Source: DATLHO01 sp035539855
GTDB lineage: Bacteria; Bacteroidota; Ignavibacteria; OLB7
Length of the DNA: 7,806 nt
Direction: 5' to 3'
NCBI GenBank assembly: GCA_035539855.1
Contig: DATLHO010000206.1
Coordinates: 1-7,806, forward strand
The notes under the pieces are model-generated. The model had not been told where the DNA came from and searched no databases. It saw only the letters and a list, made by a program, of their open reading frames with translations. Positions 1-6,678 of this stretch are shown here, piece after piece. The position numbers and the translations under genes are program-made. Numbering within the stretch: the stretch's first letter is position 1; every line of letters starts with the position of its first letter.

Positions 1-1
1 G

Positions 2-865
2 CGCCTGTCGGGTCCGTACTACTTCAGTCCCATCAACGAGATCACGTTCTTCAGCTTCTGCGGCGGCGAGTGGGGGTGGGTCGCGCCGTGGGGGAAGGAT
101 CGCGAGACGCGCTTTCGCTTCCGCATCGCGCTGTGTCGCGCGGCGATCACGGGCGTCAAAGCGATCCGTGAGGTGATCCCGGATGCCCGCATGATCCACA
201 TCGACCCGCTCGTGCAGGTCGTCGCGCCGCGCGATCGGCCGGACCTCGTCGAGACGGCGTGGCACGAGACCTATGTCGACACCGTGCTCGCGTGGGACAT
301 CATTGCGGGGAAGAAGCATCCGGAGCTCGGCGGCTCGCCCGAGATCCTCGACATCGTCGGGGCGAACAACTACTCATTCGGGCAGATGGAGTACCGCGAG
401 AGCGGCCCGCACCAGGCGCTCGAACCCGACGACGACCGCATCGTGCCGCTGTGCGATCTGCTGCGCTTCCTCTGGGAGCGATATCGCCGGCCGATGGTGA
501 TCGCCGAGACGGGGGGACTGCGTGAGGGCAGGGCTGCGTGGCTGAAGGACGTGATGGAGGAGTCGCTCGCGGCGGTCGATCAGGGGATGGACCTGCACGG
601 AATCTGCCTGTTCCCCGGCATCGACATGCCCGACTGGCACACCGGGAAGTGGCTCAACATGGGCATCTGCGATATCGCCGACGAAAACGGCGCCCTGCGT
701 CGCGTGCCCGATCGAGCGTACGTCGAGGAGCTGCGGCGCTGGCAGCGCGAGCTCAACCGCGTGACCGTGCTCGACGAGGACCCGCTCAGCGACCCGGTCG
801 AACTGCAGGATGTCATCGACGCGGCGAAGCGATTGAAGATGAAAGGGGATGCGGACTGGAGCTGA
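2..865 (+). CDS. Clan GH-A (GH1-like) glycoside hydrolase, C-terminal part, 5' truncated by the window
   Basis: The frame is open from base 2 to the TGA at 863-865, giving 287 visible residues. The N-terminal part lies off the window, since GH1-like enzymes are usually around 400 residues or more. An Asn-Glu pair at 35-40 in the context SPINEIT fits the acid/base Glu on strand 4 of a clan GH-A (beta/alpha)8 barrel. A second Glu at 506-508 in VIAETGG, 156 residues later, fits the nucleophile on strand 7. After it come a WLKDV segment and a GICLFPGIDMPDW segment, which I recall from bacterial proteins annotated as beta-glucosidase-like. No signal peptide can be judged because the start is missing. 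The likely role is hydrolysis of a beta-linked sugar, but the substrate cannot be read from the sequence. A gap of 329 bases and a probable terminator separate it from the downstream operon, so a functional link is unlikely. Confidence 0.75.
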   Translation, partial: RLSGPYYFSPINEITFFSFCGGEWGWVAPWGKDRETRFRFRIALCRAAITGVKAIREVIPDARMIHIDPLVQVVAPRDRPDLVETAWHETYVDTVLAWDIIAGKKHPELGGSPEILDIVGANNYSFGQMEYRESGPHQALEPDDDRIVPLCDLLRFLWERYRRPMVIAETGGLREGRAAWLKDVMEESLAAVDQGMDLHGICLFPGIDMPDWHTGKWLNMGICDIADENGALRRVPDRAYVEELRRWQRELNRVTVLDEDPLSDPVELQDVIDAAKRLKMKGDADWS

Positions 866-1066
866 CACGCGACGGTGTCTCCGATTCGACATGAATCCGA
901 CCCGATTGCGCCGCTAACAACACGACACACCTGCGTGTTCGATTCGTGACGGCTTGCGGCGTGCAGACGCATCGCAAACCGGCGCGACGATCAGCGGCGA
1001 CACTGCAGGGAGTCTCCGCTGGACACGCACCGGCGGCGGTGCTTCTCAAAGGCCGCGGGTCTTCAA

Positions 1067-1104
1067 CGAACCGGGGTCCGTCGTGCACGACGGACCCCGG
1101 TTCG
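1067..1104. terminator. Perfect 38-nt palindrome, probable terminator hairpin
   Basis: The arms at 1067-1083 and 1088-1104 are exact reverse complements over 17 bases, and the TGCA loop is itself palindromic. As RNA it would form a very stable GC-rich stem on either strand. A short T-containing run (GTGTTTA) follows on the plus strand, but there is no long U-tract, so classification as an intrinsic terminator is tentative. It lies about 200 bases after the hydrolase stop and 90 bases before the operon start. Termination of the hydrolase transcript is the simplest reading. A leader hairpin controlling the operon is the alternative. Confidence 0.5.
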
Positions 1105-1125
1105 GTGTTTATGGGGGCTCCGAGG

Positions 1126-1141
1126 TATGACTCCGGTCATA
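1126..1141. promoter_or_regulatory. 16-nt dyad TATGAC-TCCG-GTCATA, candidate operator
   Basis: This is a perfect inverted repeat with 6-base arms and a 4-base centre, ending 53 bases before the start codon of the first operon gene. That position and symmetry fit a binding site for a dimeric regulator. It does not match the ArgR ARG-box pattern I know (TGAAT...ATTCA), so it does not point to ArgR. The regulator is unknown, and a 6-base dyad can arise by chance. Confidence 0.35.
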
Positions 1142-1181
1142 GTTGCATCCACCCATTCCCGGGAAGTTGTCGTACCTCACC

Positions 1182-1187
1182 GAGGAG
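1182..1187 (+). promoter_or_regulatory. Ribosome binding site GAGGAG for ornithine carbamoyltransferase
   Basis: GAGGAG sits 7 bases before the ATG at 1195 and decides this start over earlier in-frame codons. CCTC at 1175-1178 could pair with GAGG at 1182-1185 across a 3-base loop and partly mask the site, but a 4-base stem is weak evidence for regulation. Confidence 0.65.
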
Positions 1188-1194
1188 AATCCGC

Positions 1195-2181
1195 ATGAGA
1201 GCCCACGACTTCCTCAGCGTCCGCGATCTGTCGAGCGACGAGATGCGCGAGACCTTCGACCTGGCCCTTCGCATGAAGGCCGACCGTCGCAGCTTCGCCT
1301 CCGCCCTCGACGGGCAGGCGCTGGCGTTGATCTTCGAAAAGCCATCGCTCCGCACTCGCACCAGCTTCGACATCGGAATCCAGCAGCTCGGCGGATATTC
1401 GCTGTATCTCTCGCCCCAGGAAATCTCCCTCGGCAAGCGCGAATCGGTCTACGACGTCGCGAAGAATCTCGAGCGGATGGTCCAGGGCATCATGATCCGT
1501 ACGTTCGCCCATGAGATCGTCACCGAGATGGCCGAGCATGCCTCGGTGCCGGTGATCAACGGACTGACGGATTACTCGCATCCGTGCCAGGCGATGGCCG
1601 ACTACCTGACGCTCTTCGAGCTGCACGGATCGCTCGATGGATTGACGCTTGCCTACGTCGGCGACGGCAACAATGTGTGCCATTCGCTGATGTCCGCCGG
1701 CGCGCGGCTCGGGGTCAACGTGCGCGTCGCGACCCCGGCCGGCTACGAGCCGAATCCGAAGGCGGTGCAGAATGCGCGCGAGGCGGCAATCGAGACGGGA
1801 GCGATGATCACGCTGACCGACGATCCCGTCGCGGCGGTGCGCGGAGCCGACGCGGTATACACCGATACGTGGGCGTCGATGGGACAGGAGAGCGAGTCGG
1901 AGCGCCGCCGCGAGATCTTTCGACCCTTCCAGGTCAACGCGGAGCTGATGAGCCACGCGCGCGACGGGGCATACTTCATGCACTGTCTGCCGGCGCACAG
2001 GGGAGAGGAGGTGACCGACGAGGTGATCGACGCGCCATACTCGGTGGTCTACGACGAGGCGGAGAATCGCCTGCACGTCCAGAAGGCGATCATGTACCAG
2101 TTGATGAACGCGGAGAGAGTTTCATGGTCGCCCCAACGGCCGCAAAGACGGCACTTGTCGCAATCGGCGGCAACTCACTGA
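1195..2181 (+). CDS. argF: Ornithine carbamoyltransferase
   Basis: A 328-residue cytosolic enzyme that interconverts carbamoyl phosphate + ornithine and citrulline + phosphate. The carbamoyl-phosphate motif is SLRTR at residues 51-55, a known variant of STRTR. HPCQ is at 129-132, the ornithine-binding DxxxSMG is at 224-230 (DTWASMG), and HCLP is at 263-266. The loop SLGKRESVYD near 78-87 is typical of ornithine enzymes, which separates it clearly from the aspartate-type paralogue two genes later. The start at 1195 is supported by GAGGAG 7 bases upstream and by family alignment. The family normally ends near residue 305. Here about 20 extra residues rich in Arg, Gln and Ser follow, encoded by the 58 bases that overlap the next gene. 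Direct coupling to carbamate kinase suggests the catabolic direction (citrulline breakdown). An anabolic role cannot be excluded from sequence. Confidence 0.93.
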   Translation: MRAHDFLSVRDLSSDEMRETFDLALRMKADRRSFASALDGQALALIFEKPSLRTRTSFDIGIQQLGGYSLYLSPQEISLGKRESVYDVAKNLERMVQGIMIRTFAHEIVTEMAEHASVPVINGLTDYSHPCQAMADYLTLFELHGSLDGLTLAYVGDGNNVCHSLMSAGARLGVNVRVATPAGYEPNPKAVQNAREAAIETGAMITLTDDPVAAVRGADAVYTDTWASMGQESESERRREIFRPFQVNAELMSHARDGAYFMHCLPAHRGEEVTDEVIDAPYSVVYDEAENRLHVQKAIMYQLMNAERVSWSPQRPQRRHLSQSAATH

Positions 2182-3080
2182 TTCGAGCCGGCGAGCGGGG
2201 GACGATCGACGAGCAGCTTGCCAACGCGCACGGCACCGCACGCAGCATCGTCAGCATGCTCCAGCGCGGCTGGCGCGTCGTCATCACGCACGGCAACGGA
2301 CCGCAGGTCGGCGCGGCGCTCATTCGATCCGAGCGCGCGAGCACCGAGGTCTACACGCATCCGCTCGACGTCTGCGTGGCGACGACGCAGTCGGAGATCG
2401 GCTACCTTCTGCAGCGCGCGCTCGAGCACGAGCTTCGCGTCGCCGGACTCGAGATCGCCGTCGCGACGGTGTTGACGCAGGTGAAAGTGGATCCGGATGA
2501 TCGGGCGTTCGCGCACCCTACGAAGCCGATCGGTCCGTTCTACACGCGCGAGGACGCCGAGGAGCGGCATCGCCGCCTCGGCTGGTCGATCGTCGAGGAT
2601 GCGGCGCGTGGATGGCGCCGCGTGGTCGCGTCGCCTGAGCCGGTCGCGGTGCTCGAGGAGTCGGTGATCGCGCAGCTCGTCGATCTCGGCATCGTCGTCA
2701 TCGCGCTCGGCGGCGGCGGCATTCCGATCGTCGAGGCGGCCGACGGATCGATCGTGGGATCCGAGGCGGTCATCGACAAGGATCGTGCGTCGGCGCTGCT
2801 GGCGAGCCGCCTCGGCGTCGACCTGTTCATCATCAGCACCGATACCGATCGCGTCTACCTCGATTACCGAACGCCCGCGCAGACCGGGATCGAGCGCGCG
2901 ACCACCGACGCCATGATGGAGCATCACGCCGACGGTCATTTCCCGCCGGGCAGCATGGGACCGAAGGTCGAGTCGGCCGTCCGGTTCCTGCGCGCCGGAG
3001 GCCGCGAGGTGATCATCACGTCGTACGAGTTCCTCGTCGACGCGATCGACGGACACGCCGGAACGCACATCGTCCCGTGA
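2124..3080 (+). CDS. arcC: Carbamate kinase
   Basis: A 318-residue enzyme of the amino-acid kinase fold that makes ATP, CO2 and ammonia from carbamoyl phosphate and ADP. Family motifs appear in order: GGN at 15-17, HGNGPQVG at 56-63, QSEIGY at 89-94, KPIGPFY at 134-140 with the catalytic-type Lys134, VVASPEP at 167-173, ALGGGGIP at 194-201, EAVIDKD at 214-220 with Lys219, and FPPGSMGPKV at 273-282 with Lys281. Length and motifs are those of a normal, intact enzyme. The ATG at 2124 is preceded by GGAGAG with 6-base spacing, and translation from it gives the usual short N-terminus before the first beta strand. The gene starts inside the 3' end of the carbamoyltransferase gene (58-base overlap), so the two are probably translationally coupled. 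No arginine deiminase gene accompanies it in this window. Confidence 0.95.
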   Translation: MVAPTAAKTALVAIGGNSLIRAGERGTIDEQLANAHGTARSIVSMLQRGWRVVITHGNGPQVGAALIRSERASTEVYTHPLDVCVATTQSEIGYLLQRALEHELRVAGLEIAVATVLTQVKVDPDDRAFAHPTKPIGPFYTREDAEERHRRLGWSIVEDAARGWRRVVASPEPVAVLEESVIAQLVDLGIVVIALGGGGIPIVEAADGSIVGSEAVIDKDRASALLASRLGVDLFIISTDTDRVYLDYRTPAQTGIERATTDAMMEHHADGHFPPGSMGPKVESAVRFLRAGGREVIITSYEFLVDAIDGHAGTHIVP

Positions 3081-3085
3081 GAGCC

Positions 3086-4003
3086 ATGAATCCCAGACAC
3101 ATCGTCGAGTCACAGCAGTTCACCGTCCCGCTGTTGCGCGAGCTCTTCGAGCGGACGCGACAGATGGAGCGGATCGTCGCACGCGGCGGCACGCTCGACT
3201 ATGCGGGCCGCATCATGGCCACGCTCTTCTACAAGCCATCGACGCGCACGCGCTTCTCGTTCGAGGCCGCGATGTATCGCCTCGGCGGCCGCGTGCTGTC
3301 GACCGAACAGGCGCGCGAGTTCTCGTCGGTGGTCGAGGGAGAGCAGCTCGAGGACACGATCAGGATCATCGCGAACTACTGCGACGCGATCGTCGTGCGG
3401 CACAACGAGGAAGGAGGCGCTCGGCGCGCGGCGGCGGTCTCGGCCGTGCCGGTGATCAACGCCGGCGACGGCGCCGGCGGCCAGCATCCGACGCAGGCGC
3501 TGCTCGATCTCTACACGATCTACAACGAGTGCCGCACGCTCGACGGGCTGTCGGTGGCGATCATCGGCGCGCTCGACCGGGGGCGCACGGCGCGCTCGCT
3601 GGCGTACCTGCTCGGCAAGTTCGAGCGCACGCGTCTGTACTTCATCGCGCCGGAGCAGATGCAGATCGGCGCCGACATCCTCGAGTACCTCGATGAGCAC
3701 GGCGTGAGCTACGAGCTGCTGTCGAGCGCCGACCCGGTGATCGCCGGCGTCGACGTCGTCTACCAGACGCGCATCGACCGCGAGCGTCTGGTGGACCGCG
3801 AGCTCGACGTGACACGCTACAACATCGACACCGCGACACTCGCGCGCATGAAGCAGAACGCCATCGTCATGCACCCGCTGCCGCGCTCGGTCGAAATCGA
3901 CCACGCCGTCGACGCCGACCCCCGCGCATCCTACTTCCGCCAGGCGCGAAACGGACTAACCGTGCGCATGGCGTTGCTGGCGATGCTGATGGATGGGGAG
4001 TAG
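3086..4003 (+). CDS. Aspartate carbamoyltransferase-like protein (PyrB family) with altered acceptor site
   Basis: A 305-residue protein that aligns without gaps through most of the E. coli PyrB catalytic chain, and from the ATG at 3086 the numbering coincides. Carbamoyl-phosphate residues are kept: STRTR at 52-56, Arg105, HPTQ at 134-137, and HPLPR at 263-267. Arg167 and Arg229, which hold aspartate carboxylates in PyrB, are also kept. Four key positions differ: Lys84 is Glu, Gln231 is Asp, Glu50 is Lys and Asp162 is Ala. Lys84 is essential in true aspartate carbamoyltransferases, so a different acceptor, a changed mechanism or loss of activity is likely. It sits between carbamate kinase and ornithine aminotransferase, not with pyrimidine genes, which also argues against pyrimidine synthesis. 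An alternative GTG start at 3077 overlaps the kinase stop by 4 bases. I prefer the ATG because MNPRHI matches the PyrB N-terminus. The E. coli residues are recalled, not computed. Confidence 0.85.
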   Translation: MNPRHIVESQQFTVPLLRELFERTRQMERIVARGGTLDYAGRIMATLFYKPSTRTRFSFEAAMYRLGGRVLSTEQAREFSSVVEGEQLEDTIRIIANYCDAIVVRHNEEGGARRAAAVSAVPVINAGDGAGGQHPTQALLDLYTIYNECRTLDGLSVAIIGALDRGRTARSLAYLLGKFERTRLYFIAPEQMQIGADILEYLDEHGVSYELLSSADPVIAGVDVVYQTRIDRERLVDRELDVTRYNIDTATLARMKQNAIVMHPLPRSVEIDHAVDADPRASYFRQARNGLTVRMALLAMLMDGE

Positions 4004-4025
4004 TCCCTTAGTCCCTTTGTTCCTT
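4001..4025 (+). repeat. Short tandem octamer TAGTCCCT at a gene junction
   Basis: TAGTCCCT occurs at 4001-4008 and again at 4009-4016, followed by a degenerate third copy TTGTTCCT at 4017-4024. The first copy begins with the TAG stop codon of the aspartate-carbamoyltransferase-like gene. The 44-base gap holding it is pyrimidine-rich, unlike the purine-rich ribosome binding regions of neighbouring genes. It may be a slippage product. No function is evident. Confidence 0.6.
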
Positions 4026-4047
4026 ATCGATTTTCAGAGTCGCACCC

Positions 4048-5286
4048 ATGACCACACAGGAGTACATCGCGATCGAGGAGCGCTACGGGGCGCACAACTA
4101 TCATCCGCTCGACGTCGTCGTGCATCGGGCCGAGGGCGTCTGGCTCGAGGACGTCGAGGGCAATCGCTACCTCGACTGCCTTGCGGCGTATTCGGCGGTC
4201 AACCAGGGCCATTGCCATCCGACGATTCTCGAGGCGTTCGTCGCGCAGGCGCGCAACGTCACGCTCACCAGCCGCGCGTTTCGCAACGACCAGTTGCCGC
4301 TGCTCTACAGGGAGCTCAGCGAGCTGACCGGCTACGAGATGGCGCTGCCCATGAACTCCGGCGCCGAGGCCGTCGAGACCGCGCTGAAGGCCGCGCGCAA
4401 GTGGGGATACACGGTCAAGGGAATCCCCGCCGACAAGGCCGAGATCATCTGCTGCAGCGACAACTTCCACGGCCGCACGATCACCATCGTGAGCTTCTCG
4501 ACCGACGAGCAGTATCGCGACGGGTTCGGTCCGATGACGCCGGGTTTCCGCATCGTCAAGTACGGCGACATCGACCAGTTGCGCGCCGCGATCACGCCGA
4601 ACACCGCGGCGTTTCTCGTCGAGCCGATCCAGGGCGAGGCAGGGATCATCATTCCTCCCGAAGGCTATCTGCGTGAGGCCGAGCGGCTCTGTCGCGAGAA
4701 CAACGTGCTGTTGATCTGCGACGAGATCCAATCCGGACTCGGACGCAGCGGCAAGCTCTTCGCCTTCGAGCACGAGGGAATTCGTCCCGACGCGGTGATC
4801 ATCGGCAAGGCGCTCGCCGGCGGGTTCTATCCGGTCTCGGCGGTGCTCGCGGATGCCGCGGTGCTCGGCGTGTTCCATCCGGGCGACCACGGCTCGACCT
4901 TCGGCGGCAATCCGCTGGCCGCGGCGGTCGCGCGCGCGGCGTTGCGGGTGATCGTCGAGGAGAAGCTCGTCGAGCGCTCGAGCGAGCTCGGCGCGTACTT
5001 CCTCGAGCGACTGCGCGCGATCGTTTCGCCGCACATCGTCGAGGCGCGCGGTCGGGGACTGTGGATCGGACTGCAGCTCGACACGAAAGCGCGTCCGTAC
5101 TGCGAGGACCTGATGGGCGAGGGAGTGCTCTGCAAGGAGACGCACGACAACGTGATCCGCTTTGCTCCGCCGCTGGTGATCACGCGTGAGGAGATCGACT
5201 GGGTGCTCGAGAGAATCGAGCGCGTAATCAAGGCGCGCGACGCGGCGGGTGCCGACACACTGGAAAACCACGAAATGGAGGCCTGA
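4048..5286 (+). CDS. rocD: Ornithine aminotransferase (ornithine--oxo-acid transaminase)
   Basis: A 412-residue class III, fold-type I PLP enzyme that moves the delta-amino group of ornithine to 2-oxoglutarate, giving glutamate semialdehyde and glutamate. RocD signatures: NYHPL at 17-21 with Tyr18, TSRAFRNDQ at 74-82, MNSGAEAVETA at 102-112, NFHGRT at 139-144 with Arg142, QGEAG at 195-199 with Glu197, CDEIQSGLG at 224-232 with Asp225 for the PLP ring nitrogen, GKALAGGFYPV at 253-263 with Schiff-base Lys254, and GSTFGGNPL at 282-290. Length is normal. These features favour RocD over acetylornithine aminotransferase (ArgD), the main alternative. It follows the previous gene after 44 bases, and no clear Shine-Dalgarno sequence precedes the ATG at 4048, so translation may be leaderless-like or coupled. 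In context it would consume the ornithine released from citrulline. Confidence 0.93.
   Translation: MTTQEYIAIEERYGAHNYHPLDVVVHRAEGVWLEDVEGNRYLDCLAAYSAVNQGHCHPTILEAFVAQARNVTLTSRAFRNDQLPLLYRELSELTGYEMALPMNSGAEAVETALKAARKWGYTVKGIPADKAEIICCSDNFHGRTITIVSFSTDEQYRDGFGPMTPGFRIVKYGDIDQLRAAITPNTAAFLVEPIQGEAGIIIPPEGYLREAERLCRENNVLLICDEIQSGLGRSGKLFAFEHEGIRPDAVIIGKALAGGFYPVSAVLADAAVLGVFHPGDHGSTFGGNPLAAAVARAALRVIVEEKLVERSSELGAYFLERLRAIVSPHIVEARGRGLWIGLQLDTKARPYCEDLMGEGVLCKETHDNVIRFAPPLVITREEIDWVLERIERVIKARDAAGADTLENHEMEA
5277..5281 (+). promoter_or_regulatory. Ribosome binding site GGAGG for the GTPase-like gene
   Basis: GGAGG overlaps the last codons of the aminotransferase gene and lies 8 bases before the ATG at 5290. 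It fixes the start of the downstream gene and indicates the two are read from one transcript. Confidence 0.7.
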
Positions 5287-5289
5287 ACA

Positions 5290-6660
5290 ATGGCCACGAC
5301 AGCACGCATCAATACGATCATCGTCGGCGCCGCCGGACGAGATTTCCACAACTTCAACATGTACTACCGCGGCAACGAGCGCTACAACGTCGTAGCGTTC
5401 ACCGCGGCGCAGATCCCCGACATCGCCGGACGCCGCTACCCCGCGGCGCTCGCCGGCGACCTCTATCCGAACGGCATTCCGATCCACGAGCAGAAGGATC
5501 TCGAGCAGCTCATCGATACGCTCGAGGTCGACGAGGTCGTCTTCAGCTACAGCGACGTCAGTTATCAGACGGTGATGAGCATCGGCTCGCGCGTGATGGC
5601 CGCCGGCGCGAGCTTCGTGCTCCTGTCGCCGGAGAAGACGATGGTCCGCAGCACGAAGCCGGTGATCTCGGTCTGCGCGGTGCGCACCGGAGCGGGAAAG
5701 AGCCAGACGACGCGCAAGGTCGCGCGGCTTCTGCAGGGGATGGGATTGAAGGTCGTCGCGATCCGCCACCCGATGCCGTACGGCGATCTCGAGAAGCAGC
5801 GCGTGCAGCGCTTCGCGACGCTCGAGGACCTGAAGCTCCACGACTGCACGATCGAGGAGATGGAGGAGTACGAGCCGCACATCGTCACCGGCACGACGAT
5901 CTATGCCGGCGTGGACTACGCGGCGATCCTCGCGCAGGCCGAGCAGGAGGCCGACGTGATTCTCTGGGACGGCGGCAACAACGATCTGCCGTTCTACAAG
6001 CCCGACCTGCACATCGTCGTGGCCGATCCGCTGCGTGTGGGCGACGAGCTCGAGTACTTCCCGAGCGAGGCGAACCTGCGCATGGCCAACGTCGTGATCA
6101 TCAACAAGATCGACTCGGCCGAGCCGAAGGCGGTGCTCGAGCTTAGGCGCAACATCTGGAGCGTCAACCCGACCGCCACGATCATCGACGCCGCGTCGCC
6201 GATCGTGGTCGAGAACGCCGCATCGATCGCCGGCAAGCGCGTGCTCGTCGTCGAGGACGGACCGACGCTGACGCACGGCGACATGAAGTTCGGCGCCGGC
6301 ACGGTGGCCGCGCTGAAGTTCGGCGCCGCGGAGATCGTCGACCCGCGCGAGTACGCCGTCGGCACGATCGCGAGGACCTTCGAGATCTATCCCGAGATCG
6401 GCACGCTTCTGCCGGCGATGGGCTACGGCGAGCAGCAGATGAAGGATCTCGAGCAGACGATCGCGGCGGTGCCGTGCGACGTTGTCATCGTCGGCACGCC
6501 GATCGATCTGAAGCGGATCATCACGATCGACAAGCCCGCGCTGCGCGTCGGCTACGACCTGCAGGAGATCGGCGAGCCGAATCTGATGAGTCTGCTGACG
6601 GCGTTCGTCGACAGGGTGAAGCCGACCTTCGCCCCGACCGAGGAGGAGGCGATCATCTAG
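5290..6660 (+). CDS. Predicted GTPase / cyclic 2,3-diphosphoglycerate synthetase-like P-loop protein
   Basis: A 456-residue cytosolic protein. Residues 1-120 look like a Rossmann-type domain, with a glycine-containing turn IIVGAAGRDFHNFN at 10-23. The central part carries a P-loop RTGAGKS at 132-138 (Lys137, Ser138). It lacks the first Gly of the classic GxxxxGK[ST] motif, where Val131 stands. An acidic strand ILWDGGNND at 224-232 (Asp227) fits Walker B, and NKID at 272-275 is a guanine-specificity motif. A conserved-looking THGDMKFGAG lies at 328-337. This architecture and length match the family annotated as predicted GTPase (COG2403) or cyclic 2,3-diphosphoglycerate synthetase. The biochemically known member is from a hyperthermophilic methanogen, and I know of no established function for bacterial homologues, so that name should not be taken literally. 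The gene starts 3 bases after the aminotransferase stop and ends the operon. Its role with carbamoyl-phosphate enzymes is unknown. Confidence 0.8.
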   Translation: MATTARINTIIVGAAGRDFHNFNMYYRGNERYNVVAFTAAQIPDIAGRRYPAALAGDLYPNGIPIHEQKDLEQLIDTLEVDEVVFSYSDVSYQTVMSIGSRVMAAGASFVLLSPEKTMVRSTKPVISVCAVRTGAGKSQTTRKVARLLQGMGLKVVAIRHPMPYGDLEKQRVQRFATLEDLKLHDCTIEEMEEYEPHIVTGTTIYAGVDYAAILAQAEQEADVILWDGGNNDLPFYKPDLHIVVADPLRVGDELEYFPSEANLRMANVVIINKIDSAEPKAVLELRRNIWSVNPTATIIDAASPIVVENAASIAGKRVLVVEDGPTLTHGDMKFGAGTVAALKFGAAEIVDPREYAVGTIARTFEIYPEIGTLLPAMGYGEQQMKDLEQTIAAVPCDVVIVGTPIDLKRIITIDKPALRVGYDLQEIGEPNLMSLLTAFVDRVKPTFAPTEEEAII

Positions 6661-6678
6661 TTTCGTCGAATAATGTCG

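Larger units (their letters stand above)
866..1194. other. Intergenic region between glycoside hydrolase and carbamoyltransferase operon
   Basis: This 329-base stretch holds no credible gene. A frame open upstream of the ornithine carbamoyltransferase start (from 946) has no similarity to that family and no start with a good ribosome binding site, so I treat it as non-coding. Two structures stand out: a perfect palindrome at 1067-1104 and a shorter dyad at 1126-1141. A weak inverted repeat (AACACG at 919-924, CGTGTT at 934-939) is also present but may be chance. I could not find a convincing -35/-10 pair, though the operon promoter should lie here. Confidence 0.6.

Noticed and set aside
1126..1141. 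ArgR operator (ARG box) upstream of argF
   Set aside because: The dyad has TATGAC/GTCATA arms rather than the TGAAT/ATTCA arms of ARG boxes, and there is no tandem second box.
946..1194. In-frame N-terminal extension of the ornithine carbamoyltransferase
   Set aside because: The extension runs through the perfect palindrome, has no family similarity and no ribosome binding site. The ATG at 1195 has GAGGAG at good spacing and gives the normal N-terminus.
1177..2076. Long minus-strand open frame opposite the ornithine carbamoyltransferase gene, with similar ones opposite carbamate kinase (2175-3113) and the PyrB-like gene (3110-3904)
   Set aside because: Each is a shadow of a well-supported plus-strand gene, with low-complexity Arg/Asp/Val-rich composition and no family features.
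4024..6276. A 750-codon open frame on the minus strand, antisense to rocD and the GTPase-like gene
   Set aside because: Its product is dominated by Arg, His, Asp, Val and Leu with no recognisable motif, and the plus-strand genes covering it have clear family motifs. High GC and the plus-strand codon bias explain the lack of stops.
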